Positions 54,419 to 64,000 of a DNA stretch of 64,000 nt are shown in pieces. How positions within the stretch are numbered: position 1 is the first letter of the stretch; the number at the start of each line of letters is the position of its first letter. The position numbers and the translations under genes were made by a program. The stretch is from positions 9,598,042 through 9,662,041 of the forward strand of contig CM055272.1 of the NCBI GenBank assembly GCA_029237695.1, in the 5' to 3' direction. The DNA comes from Conchocele bisecta. Its lineage: Eukaryota > Mollusca > Bivalvia > Lucinida > Thyasiridae. The notes beneath the pieces are model-generated. The model ran no database searches. It was not told where the DNA came from and worked only from the letters and a program-made list of their open reading frames with translations.

Positions 54419-57400
54419 TCATGTGAGCTATTGTTACGCAATGTGTCCGTCGTCGTCGTCCGTCGTCGTCCGTGAACATTTTCAAACGTCTTCTCCTCGG
54501 TAACAATTGGGCCTATAGTCTCCAAACTTCATGGTCATGGTCCTTAGGTAGGGTGATTGCAAAATTGTTAAAATGACGTCATTACGTAATACAAGATGGC
54601 CGCCGTCTAAAAATAGCACAAATTCTTCAAAAATCTTCTTTTCAAGAACTGCCAACCGGATTTCGACAAAACTTGGTAGGTATGATCGATGTACAATGCT
54701 CTTTCAAAGTTGTTAAAATGGTGACCCCGGGGTCAAAAACAGGCGTGGCCCGTGGGGTCAAATTGGGGTCAAATTTTATTTTTGACCGAATATGGTCATG
54801 TCATATATCAAATTGAAGGTATCAATGAGGCGATCACTCTGGTGCATTTTTAGCTCACCTGAGCAAAGCTCATGTGAGCTATTCTTATGGCAAAGTGTCC
54901 GTCGTCCGTGAACATTTTCAATCATCTTCTTCTCCCAAACTGCTGAGCCGATGTTGGCCAAACTTTACAGGGATGATATATGGGTGATGCCATTTCAGAT
55001 TTGTTAAAATGAAGGTCATCGACAATCCAAGATGGCCGCCGTGGAAAAGTAGGTCAAATTCTTAAAAAATCTTCTTCTCACGAACCGCCAGGCCGATTTT
55101 GACGAAACTTTGTATGAATGATCGATAGTTAATGCTGATTCAGATTTGTTCATATGGTGCCCCCTGGGTCAAAAATGGGCGTGGCCCGAGGGGTCAAATA
55201 TGGGTCAAATTTTATTTTTGACCGAATATGGTCATATAATATATCAAATCGAAGGTATCGACTAGTTGATCGCTCTGGAGCATGTTTTGTCTAAATCAGA
55301 TGATTTTGTCATCCAAGATGGCCACCGAAAGGTAAAAAAGTTGTTCTTTTACTAAAGATTTCAAATGTATTCTTCTTGTGAACTGCTTGGCCGATATTGG
55401 CCAAACTTAACTGTAATGGTCTGTGGGTGAAGCCTGTCCATTTTTGTTAAAATGGAGGTCCTCACCAAATCCAAGATGTCCGCCGTTGAAAAGTAGGTCA
55501 AATTGTCAAAAAATCTTCTTTTCACAAACCTCCAGGCCGATTTCGACGAAACTTGGTGTGAATGATTGATCGTTAACGCTGTTTCAGATTTGTTCATATG
55601 GTGGCCCCTGGGTCAAAAATGGGCGTGGCCCGAGGGGTTAACTCGGGGTCAAATTATATTTTTGCCCGAATATGGTCATATAATATATCAAATCGAAGGT
55701 ATCGACTAGTCGATCACTCTGGAGCATTTTTTGTCTAAATCAGATGATTTTGTCATCCAAGATGGCCACCGACAGGTCAAAAGGTTGTTCTTTTACTAAA
55801 GATTTCAAAGGACTTCTTGTGAACTGCTTGGCCGATATTGACCAAACTTAACTGAAATGGTTTGTTGGTGAAGCCTGTTCATTTTTGTCAAAATGGAGGT
55901 CATCACCAAATCCAAGATGTCCGCCGTTGAAAAGTAGGTAAAATTGTCAAAAAATCTTCTTCTCACAAACCGCCAGGCCGATTTCGACGAAACTGTATGA
56001 ATTATGGATAGTTAACGCTGATTCAGATTTGTTTATATGGTGGCCTCTGGGTCAAAAATGGTCATGGCCCGAGGGGTCAAATAGGGGTCAAATTTTATTT
56101 TTGACCGAATATGGTCATTTTATATATCAAATCGAAGGTATAGCAGTAAATCACATGCACATTCGCAATATATGTTAGATCAGAAGGTACGAACAAATTC
56201 TGTGGAACATTTGAAGTTGTAAGTGAAGAGTCTTTATGAAATCAAGATGACCACTATGGAGGCTTTTAGGTCAGCGATACAGGCCCATTTGGGCCTCTTG
56301 TTTGTCAAAATCGGATGGTTATGTCATCCAAGATGGCCGCTGAAAAGTCAAGATTTCAAAATTCTTCTTCACATTAACCGTTTGGCCTATGGTAGCCTAT
56401 CTGAAAATTTATGGTCCATGAGTGAAGCCTTTTCAGATTTGTTAAAATGGAGGTCATCGCTAATCCAAGATGGCCGCCGTCTAAAAATAGCATAAATTCT
56501 TAAAAAATCTTCTTCTCATGAACCGCTAGCCGGATTTCGACGAAACTTGGTAGGAATGATCGATGTACAATGCTCTTTCAATGTTTTTAAAATGGTGACC
56601 CCGGGGTCAAAAATGGGCGTGGCCCGTGGGGTCAAATTTTATTTTTGACCGAATATGGTCATGTTATGTATCAAGTCGAAGGTATCAATGAGGCGATGAC
56701 TCTGGTACATTTTTTGTCGAAATCGGATTGTTATGTCATCCAAGATGGCCGCTGAAATGTTAAAATGTTCTTTTATTAGAGATTTCAAAATTCTTCTTCA
56801 CATGAACCGCTTGGCCCATGGTAGCCAAACTTAAAAGTTATGGTCCATGGGTGAAGCCTTTTCAGATTTGTTAAAATGGAGGTCATCACTAATCCATGAT
56901 GGCCGCCGTCTAAAAATATCATAAATTCTTGAAAAATCTTCTCATGAACCGCTGGCCGGATTTCAACTAAACTTGGTAGGAATGATCGATTTACAATGCT
57001 CTTTCAAAGTTGTTAAAATGGTGACCCCGGGGTAAAAAATGGGCATTGCCCTGTGGGGTCAAATTGGGGTCAAATTTTATTTTTTAGCGAATATGCTCAT
57101 GTCATATATCAAATTGAAGGTATCGATGAGGCGATTGCTCTGGTGCAATATTTGTCGGAATCGGATGATTATGTCATCCATGATGGCCACCAAAAGGTCC
57201 ATTTATTCGAGATTTTGAACGTTGTTTTCTCAGGAACCACATGACCGATGCTGGCCAAACTTCATAGGAAGTTAAGATCCTTGGGTGAAGCATTTTCAGA
57301 TTTAGTAAAATGAGTCATCGCTTAATCCAAGATGACTGCCATCTGAAAATAGCACAATCTTTTTAAAACACATGAACTCAATGTCACATTCTCATCTGGT

Positions 57401-57448
57401 GTTCATGGAGTCAGGTGAGCGAATTAGGGCCATCATGGCCCTCTTGTT
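54419..57448 (+). mobile_element. G430 element (outer), interrupted by a second G430 element
   Basis: Begins CATGTGAGCTATTGTTACGC with a GTCGTC tract, is interrupted at 54851-56303, resumes in the same unit (GTCAAAATCGGATGGTTATG) and ends GGGCCATCATGGCCCTCTTGTTT at 57448. Uninterrupted copies at 29130 and 29560 read through the same place as GTGCATTTTTTGTCGAAAT. Confidence 0.85.
54851..56303 (+). mobile_element. G430 element (inner), complete, nested in a T-run
   Basis: Starts TAGCTCACCTGAGC and AAGCTCATGTGAGCTATT (arms AGCTCAC/GTGAGCT), has GTCGTCC, three units with AAGATGGCCGCC-like motifs and AATGGGCGTGGCCCGAGGGG, and ends GCCCATTTGGGCCTCTTGTTT. Both flanks are T-rich and join to the outer copy, so insertion was between T residues, as known for Helentron/HINE elements. 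The unit sequence differs from the outer copy, so it belongs to another subfamily, the one also seen at 1-174. Confidence 0.85.
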
Positions 57449-57471
57449 TACTTGGAGTTTTCCAATTTTGG

Positions 57472-58080
57472 CTTGTAAGTCGTAAAACTTTTAAACCGTA
57501 ATAGCTAAACCCCTGAAACTTGGTTTGTAGCTTCCCTATGATGAGTAGATGCGCAAAGTTTATTTTGATTTTTGATTTGGATTATCTCCCCCTTTTCGAC
57601 TTAGAATTTGGCAATTTAGCCTTGTAAGTCGTAAAACTTTTAAACCATACTAGATACACACCTGAAACTGGGTATGTAGCTTCCTTCTGATGAGTAGATG
57701 CGCAAAGTTTATTTCAATTTTTTATTTGACCCCTGGGTCATGGATTATCTCCCTATTTTCGACTTAGAATTTGGCAATTTCGCCTTGTAGGTCATAAAAC
57801 TTTTAAACCATGCTAGCTACATAACTGAAACTTGGTATGTAGCTTCCTTATGATGAGTAGATTAGATGCGCAAAGTTTATTTCGATTTTTTATTTGACCC
57901 CAGGGTCATGGATTATCTCCCCCTTTTCAACTTAGACTTTGGTAATTTTGCCTTGTAACTTGTAAAACTTTTAAACTCTAATAGTTACTGACCTAAAACT
58001 TGGTATGTAGCTTCCTTATGACGAGTAGATGCGCAAAGTTTATGTTTCAATATTTTATTTGACCCCCGGGCCATGGATTA
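57472..58080 (+). repeat. K155 array, four units
   Basis: CTTGTAAGTCGTAAAACTTT-type starts at 57472, 57621, 57784 and 57952 (149, 163, 168 apart). Each unit has GAAACTTGGTATGTAGCTTC, GATGAGTAGATGCGCAAAGT and GGGTCATGGATTATCTCCC. Similar in length to the other families; no TCAAGGTCA motif. Confidence 0.8.
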
Positions 58081-58310
58081 TCTCCTTTTTTGGACTTGGA
58101 ATTTTGCCTCATTTATTATCAAAGAGGTAAGTGGGGCATCGTGTTTTCTGTTTTTTAGTTATCTCCCTTTTTTTGGCTCACTGATTTCTTGTCCGGGGCA
58201 TAACTCGAATACATTTGGAATGTTTTCATGACACTTCACAAATGCTTATAAAATTACCCGAAGATGACGCGCAAGAATGACAACTCTTGCCTCACTAATT
58301 TTTTAGTTAT
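58081..58310 (+). repeat. C160-related tail
   Basis: CCTCATTTATTATCAAAG and GTGGGGCATCGTGTTTTCTG recall the 35.1 kb P167 3' end. TTGTCCGGGGCATAACTCGA and GACAACTCTTGCCTCACTAA are a diverged C160 unit. Confidence 0.55.
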
Positions 58311-58559
58311 TTCAGATTCAGTTAAATTCTTTATTTTTCTGCCAGACATTCGGTCTGACAAGGAAGCATCTACTGTCAGACTGAACTGTTTCGTAAGAAA
58401 AAATAGAATGTCAGTAAAACCAATGAATGTGCCCCTTCCGCCTGTTCTTTATTTCACTGTTATTTTCACTTTCAGTGTCTGCACAAAAGTTTCAAAATTC
58501 CGAATAAAACTGTCATACCCCTCAAGCGGAACACCGTAATTCATGTAACTGATATAAAT

Positions 58560-58700
58560 AGTCAGCTATGTTCAGAGCCGCAATACCCGGTGTAACAGGA
58601 AATCTCCACCCCCTGGAAATCTTCCCCCCCAGGCTTAAGCCTAGGAAATAATATTCCCCCCCTCTGTCTGGAAATTCTCCCCCCCCCCCCCCCAATCACC
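58560..58700. repeat. C-rich repeat with CTGGAAATCTTCCCCC and a ~14 base C-run
   Basis: ACAGGAAATCTCCACCCCCT and CTGGAAATCTTCCCCCC resemble the hairpin at 8345-8422. The C-run at 58678-58692 may be of uncertain length in the assembly. Confidence 0.5.
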
Positions 58701-59089
58701 ACCTTCACAGACACTGTCCACAAAACTTTTAATGTATTTTCATATACATTGTTGATATTGTGCTCAGGAGCATACAAAATGCACATGCTAGAACCAGTCT
58801 GTTGGTAACAGAGGACATAATATCCCTACATGCATACCCAACTAACATAGTCATAATGTATGTCTGCTTGTGGGGAAGTATGTGAATAGGCGAGGCAGCA
58901 TTTTCTATAAAAGAGCTATCCAATTTAGTATAATATCTATACATAGATAATATAGTGGTGGTGGGGCGGTAGATTCTATTTACCGGTATATGCAATAATT
59001 CCCCATTACCGTACCATAACTATTATGTATGTTGGCTGGTAGAGAGTTCTCTAGGTTAAATCTCTACCATAGCTGCATATGATTGGTAT

Positions 59090-60250
59090 AAATGTATAGC
59101 ACATGGTGGGGGTGGGTCTAGAAAATAAAAACAGTATATCTGTGTAGAACAGCAAGCATGTGGTATGTATTGGTGGAGGGGGGGAGATTTTCCTAGGAAA
59201 TATTCCCCCCCGCCACCATCTACCATATGCATAGTGGATATGGACGTCTCTTTGTAGACAAGAACAGCCCACGATTGGGGGAGTATTTCTGATGAAATGA
59301 AATAATGTATGTTGGTGTAGAACAGATAGCATGTGGCATGTATTGGTGGTGGGGGGGAGATTTTCCTAGGAAATATTCCCCCCCCCCCCGCCACCATCTA
59401 CCATATGCATAGTGGATGTGGATGTCTCTTTGTAGACAAGAATAGCCCACGATTGGGGGAGTATTTCTGAAGAAACAAAATAATGTATGTTGGTGTAGAA
59501 CAGAAAGGTTTGTTGTTACAACACAATATACAGCATGCCATATTATCACGCTAATTAGGGAGCCGTAAAGCAACTAAATTCCAATGGCATGTCCAGTTTC
59601 CTGTGCAGAACACCTGTGAAAGTTTGTTGTTACAATGAGATACACAGAATACCATATTACACCTTAATTGGGGTGTCATAAAGCACTAAAATAGGTAATA
59701 CAATTTAGGAAGCTGGTAGATGACAAACAAGCCCTTATTATCATTGAAATCAGCTCATTTACACATATACAGCATCCAAGTTTCTGTACCAAACTTTGAA
59801 AATAACAACTTATGAAATGCATCATCTGCTCATTATCAATATTGTCTTTATTTTGATTATTATAAACGTTTAACGGCCCCGTCCCATGCTAGGACAATAT
59901 AAAAAAAACAATTCACTCCTCATTATCAAAACTGTCTTTATTTCAATTAATAAAACATGCTTTAGCAGCCCGTCCTATACTAGGACAAACACCCCCCCCC
60001 CCTTAATTTGGCTAGTATACTGAAAGTCCCCCCATCACCAACAGACATACATTACTTCATTTAATCGAAGAGATACTTCCCCCAATATCCAGTTATTCTT
60101 CTCTACCAAGATACTTACACTATGCATATGGTGGGGGGATATTTCCTATGAAAATCTCCCCCACCCCTGATATGTGTCACATACTTACTTTCTATACAGA
60201 CAAAAATACTCCCCAAACTCATGCTATTCTTCTCTACAAAGAGACATTCA
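59090..60250. repeat. ~175 bp tandem repeat with inverted partner
   Basis: 59154-59327 and 59328-59500 are direct copies (GCATGTGG(T/C)ATGTATTGGT, GGGAGATTTTCCTAGGAAAT, CCATCTACCATATGCATAGT, CTCTTTGTAGACAAGAA). 60040-60250 carries the complement in diverged form (TTCTTCTCTACAAAGAGACA, CTATGCATATGGTGGGGGGA). In between, 59825-59900 and 59917-59987 are a direct pair with CATTATCAAAACTGTCTTTA. Looks like an inverted-repeat element with ends ~600 bp apart. Confidence 0.55.
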
Positions 60251-60254
60251 GATC

Positions 60255-61284
60255 CACTATTCAGATCCCGGCTTTGGCGTCGGCGTCACCGTCAAGCCTT
60301 GGATAAGGTTTTTAGTCAAGCTTGTATATGGAATACTCCTGGCCCTACACCCACCATACTTGGACAACTTCATCTCCTAGTGATGTACATCAACAACCCC
60401 TGACCTATATTTGACCTTGACCTATATTTAACCTTGAATTACTTAGTTAATTCCCCTTGGTTAAGGTTTTTAGTCAACCTTGGTTAAGGTTTTTAGTCAA
60501 GCTTGTAGATGGAATACTATTGTGCATACAGACACCGTACTTGGACAACCTTTTCTCATAGGGATGTACATCAATGACCCCTGATCTATATTTGACCTTG
60601 GCCTACATTTCCTCTTGAATTACTTACTTAATTCCCCTTGGTTAAGGTTTTTAGTCAACCTTGGTTAAGGTTTTTAGTCAAGCTTTGTAGATGGAATATA
60701 TGTGCATACAGACACATACTTGGATAATTTTTCTCATAGGATGTACATCAATAACCCTGACCTATAGTTTTTACCTTGACCTACAATTTAACTTGAATTA
60801 CTTAGTTATTTCCCCTTGGTTAAGGTTTGTACTCGAACTTGGTTAAGGTTTATAGTCAAGCTTGTATACGGAATACTCCTGTACCTACAGCAACCATACT
60901 TGGACAACTTCATCTCCTAGTGATGTACATCAATAATCCCTGACCTATATTTCACCTTGACCTACTTTTACCCTTGGATTACTTAGTTATTTCCCCTTGG
61001 TTAAGGTTTTTAGTCAAGCTTGTATATGAAATACTCCTGGGCCTACAGCAACCATACTTGGAAAACTTCATCTCCTAGTGATGTACATCAATAATCCCTG
61101 ACCTATATCTGACATTGACCTACATTTAACCTTGATTTACTTAGTTAATTTCCCTTGGTTAAGGTTTTTAGTCAACCTTGGTTAAGGTTTTTATGTGGGC
61201 CGCGCCCACCTTCTTTGTCAACCTATGTGTACATCGAATAACCCTCGTAGTCGAGCTATGCTGTTCTCCTACAGCTCTTGTTAA
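60255..61284 (+). mobile_element. T170 element with 3' end
   Basis: GGCGTCGGCGTCACCGTCA, then units with AGTCAAGC starts at 60313, 60494, 60676, 60853 and 61012 (181, 182, 177, 159). The 3' end is GGCCGCGCCCACCTTCTTTG ... GTAGTCGAGCTATGCTGTTC TCCTACAGCTCTTGTT. Matches the 30.7-32.05 kb array and the 35.5 kb terminus. Confidence 0.8.
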
Positions 61285-61660
61285 TTTTCGCACTCTGTAT
61301 CCTTGTTGACGCAATAACTCAAAGTTCTAATTGACGGATCATAACCACATTCAGTATACATGTTTATCAAGGCAAGATGAAGAACCCTAATGCTTTTCAG
61401 TGACTTATCTCCCCTTGTTGACAAGCCTTGCCTCGACCTTCGGTACTCTTGCTTTGGATGTCCTTCGTCCGACAGTCTGCTTAGTGTTGGTTAAGAAGTT
61501 TGTTTCAAGATGACTGAATAGACCTTGAGCAAGCAATAACCCCACCCCCTCCCCCCTCCCCCATGTGGGATTTTTCGTGAGTATGATTTTCAGATTCAGT
61601 AGCCTGTTGTCTATCAAACCTGGTTGTCTGCGCTCAAAAAGCCGCTGGATGAACAAATGG
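61285..61660. other. No recognised feature
   Basis: A minus-strand open frame (61686-61405) has no recognisable domain, and its C-terminal half is rich in Lys/Arg. I have no support for it as a gene. CCCTCCCCCCTCCCCC lies at 61549-61563. Confidence 0.35.
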
Positions 61661-62095
61661 CGGCCATTTTCTAAGATGGCTGCCAAACATGATTATATTG
61701 TTTTATTAAAGGACTGTTAACTTTCAGTCTGATCAATATTAACCGGATAAATTGCTACAATTAAGTCACAATATGAATATAAAATGATTTAGAATACATC
61801 TTACATTTAATTACATCAGAAAATGGCAATATATTTCAAAATGGCTGCCAAAATGGCTGTTTTACAATATAGTGATGCAATATCCTTCCACAATTGACCG
61901 AAAAGGCAGCATGACCGCCAAAATGTTCTATTCTTTACTCTATGGAGTTGTTATAAACACAATTTCATGCACATATTACATGTATCCATCCCAGTTCAAT
62001 ACACAAATCAAATCATACCAAATGTATTGTACACCCCAGGTATACAATGCTATAGTTATCTTTTCAAAATGGCCGCCAAAATGATCAGATGTTCA
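61661..62095. repeat. Cluster of ATGGC(C/T)GCCAAA motifs
   Basis: GGCGGCCATTTTCTAAGATGGCTGCCAAA, TTTCAAAATGGCTGCCAAAA, CATGACCGCCAAAATGTTC and TTCAAAATGGCCGCCAAAAT occur over ~430 bp. The core resembles the AAGATGGCCGCC of G430 and N170, but the rest of the sequence does not. No gene visible. Confidence 0.5.
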
Positions 62096-63220
62096 ATAAT
62101 ATTGATTGACGATGAAGCTACAGTTTTCAGTAATTAAACAACACTAACTTTGGAGTGTGATATTCTGTTTATTTTCAAAGACAAATACGGATGTAGTTTG
62201 AGTATTGAAGACACGTTTCCAAGTATTTCCAAAATGGATTGACTATTGACAAGGAATATAATGTTATTATTGGGCTATCTAGTTAATGCGATTGGTAATG
62301 AGCACACTTCTCACGCTTAAGAGAGCATGATGATCATTGACCAAGGCAGTGTGTATTATGGCATGATGAATGGCATGGGTATGCTTATTGCAAATATGCA
62401 TGGCTTTCTCCCACGTTAAGGATCCCACATGTTTTCACATGTGCCAATAATTTAAATTAACCATTGTTTGTGAGTTGCAAACATTGTAAAATAAATAAAA
62501 TACATGGTAACGATATATAATTCATACAGTCACTGGTGTAATCAGTTCTACATTAAACACTACATGTGCTGTATTTATTTGTCTAATTAAACATTATTGA
62601 AAGTAATACACCCAAAACCTAATCGTATACATGACTGTCAGTTTCATGATGACCATCAACATGGTCGCTTTTGCAATTATGATGCGATATTTATGGATCT
62701 ATATACACATGTATACACTTTTAATAAAGCTTAAATTTCTTAAAATAGTTGATAATTCATGTACCTAATCCTGAGGAAGTCCAGCATCTTGCTGGTGACA
62801 CCAAAATGTGCTAACACATGACATACTTGAATACATGTCTCTGGTTGCTATAGTAATGGAATAATATTGTCCTTCAGGGGTGTAATATATTTTAAAGGGA
62901 TTGTTATGTGGATAGAATCCACATAGGGGTATATTGTATATTCATGTATGTCGCAAAGACATGTCTATTAGCTACAAACTTTGTGTAGCATGTAAATGCT
63001 AAACAGGTAAATATAATTCTGCATTCGGGAAATAAATGTACACATGGTACATGATAATAGAGTTCATTAGAATGACATTACCTGTTGTCAAATAGAGACA
63101 TATTCCGATGACACCAATGAGCCAGCAAAATACACAACCTGTGGTACAATGCAGCACAAAATGCCTTCCACAAACCTCAGTCTGACCGCCTGAGTAAATA
63201 GTTATTATGCCATGTAGACA
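62096..63220. other. AT-rich unassigned sequence
   Basis: No gene, hairpin head or tandem array recognised. CTGAGGAAGTCCAGCATCTT GCTGG at 62772-62796 contains a small stem (CCAGCA-TCT-TGCTGG). Confidence 0.35.
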
Positions 63221-63733
63221 TTACTGTCTGTTTTGCTGCCGACAAACTTTTGGCTGTTAAACACATTAAATCTAAAAAATATTTAAAAGTTAGTACTTTT
63301 TTATCAATAAGAAGAAAGTGCCCTCCCCAAAAAAAATTATTTGATGAAATTTCTATGGGAATTTAACATGGGGGCTAAAAATAGATTTTTTTTTAATATT
63401 GTTTTTATTTGTGGACCTATTTTCAAAATCTAACTTTTGTTTTCTTAATTACATCATTTTCAAGCTATCTCGCCAGGTTTCGGAGTCAATTTCCAAATTT
63501 TTTCGTTTTTTGATCCTTCACGAAAATTTTGTGAAATTGACTCCCCATGTTAAATTCCCATAGGAAAATATAATATTTTTTTCGCAATAAAATCAATATT
63601 TGATGGAATTTCAGCAAATAATTTTTTTTGGTGAGGGTGACTTTTTTGTTATTGAAAAAGTACTTACTTTTAAACATTTTTTAGATTTAATGTGTTAATA
63701 GTTCGTCGGCAAAAAAATGTGGAACAGACAGTA
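63221..63733. mobile_element. Foldback element with ~150 bp inverted arms
   Basis: Left arm 63221-63370 (ACTGTCTGTTTTGCTGCCGA, AACACATTAAATCTAAAAAA, CTATGGGAATTTAACATGGG) and right arm 63545-63733 are complements in order, with small indels. The ~175 bp loop contains AATTTTTTCGTTTTTTGATC-type sequence. A fragment of the same family is at 52360-52425. No coding. Confidence 0.75.
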
Positions 63734-64000
63734 GTTCAATTGCATTGTAAAATCCAAATGTAATGTGTCTCAGTAGAGGCTATGTGATATTGTTTAGATG
63801 AACATTTTGATACATTTCATATGTTGTGGAGACACGTTTATCATTTATGGGGATCTAAACGCAGATTTATGGTCCTATGCGTGTGTGTGGCTACACATGG
63901 TAACACATGAACTTGTGTAATGCAAATAATAAATTGATAAATTCAGGGATTTTGGTGAAAATGGGCACATCCTTTGTCTAATAGTACTGTCCTACTGACA

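Noticed and set aside
59051..59573. Overlapping minus-strand frames of ~90-117 codons
   Set aside because: They follow the ~175 bp repeat, contain poly-Pro from C/G-runs and show no domain.
61405..61686. 93-codon minus-strand frame
   Set aside because: No recognisable motif, no splice sites, and it partly overlaps the ATGGCNGCC repeat cluster.

Overview
This window looks like a gene-poor, repeat-saturated piece of a eukaryotic nuclear genome, most likely a marine bivalve mollusc. That is an inference. It rests on many hairpin-headed elements with a short microsatellite followed by ~160 bp tandem units (the layout of bivalve 'pearl'/HINE-type non-autonomous Helitron-like elements), two decayed tyrosine-recombinase (YR) retrotransposons of the DIRS order, a LINE, TA-target MITEs and a ~9.8 kb minisatellite. 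I see no bacterial-type operons, no intact long host gene and no convincing rRNA or tRNA gene. Family labels used below are mine: P167 (167 bp unit containing TCAAGGTCA), C160 (unit with CCGGAGCATAACTCG), G430 (unit with AAGATGGCCGCC, ~430 bp), W190 (unit with TTATGTGGCTAGCCCCAC), T170 (unit with GGTTAAGGTTTTTAGTCAA), K155 (unit with CTTGTAAGTCGTAAAAC) and N170 (unit ending near ATAATGAGGTAA).

Layout. 1-4.85 kb: G430 tail, then three P167-type elements (one holding a MITE with terminal inverted repeats), then a G430 fragment. 4.9-8.4 kb: dispersed repeats, pieces of which recur at 13.8-14.9 kb. 8.46-13.78 kb: minus-strand YR retrotransposon A (Gag with CCHC knuckle, RT-RNase H, YR), heavily frameshifted; no room for a methyltransferase domain, so Ngaro-like. 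16.08-21.93 kb: plus-strand DIRS1-like retrotransposon B with inverted terminal repeats and an internal complementary region, its YR gene split by a 5'-truncated LINE. 22-26.6 kb: SINE-like tail, a ~770 bp TIR element, N170 repeats and one possible exon. 26.6-27.95 kb: broken copy of a Cys/His-rich gene of unknown function. 28.5-40.3 kb: near-continuous mosaic of C160, G430, T170, W190 and P167 elements with local segmental duplications. 40.3-41.7 kb: inverted N170 copy interrupted by a pogo/Tigger-like MITE. 41.7-51.5 kb: 29/32 bp minisatellite. 51.5-53.4 kb: the most single-copy-looking stretch, containing a 50 nt candidate exon with strong splice sites. 53.4-61.3 kb: further C160, W190, G430 (one copy nested inside another), K155 and T170 elements. 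61.3-64 kb: AT-rich sequence with a ~500 bp foldback element.

How the parts relate. No pathway is encoded. The biology visible here is transposition: retrotransposons whose recombinase, RT and RNase H genes have decayed, and non-autonomous elements that share one blueprint (5' hairpin, short microsatellite, tandem units, 3' hairpin plus CTAGTT or CTCTTGTTT) and insert into one another. Three of the families carry the extended nuclear-receptor half-site TCAAGGTCA, in two of them at near-nucleosomal spacing; this is the most unusual non-coding pattern in the window. All coding calls were made by translating the sequence by eye and recognising motifs; no database search was run.
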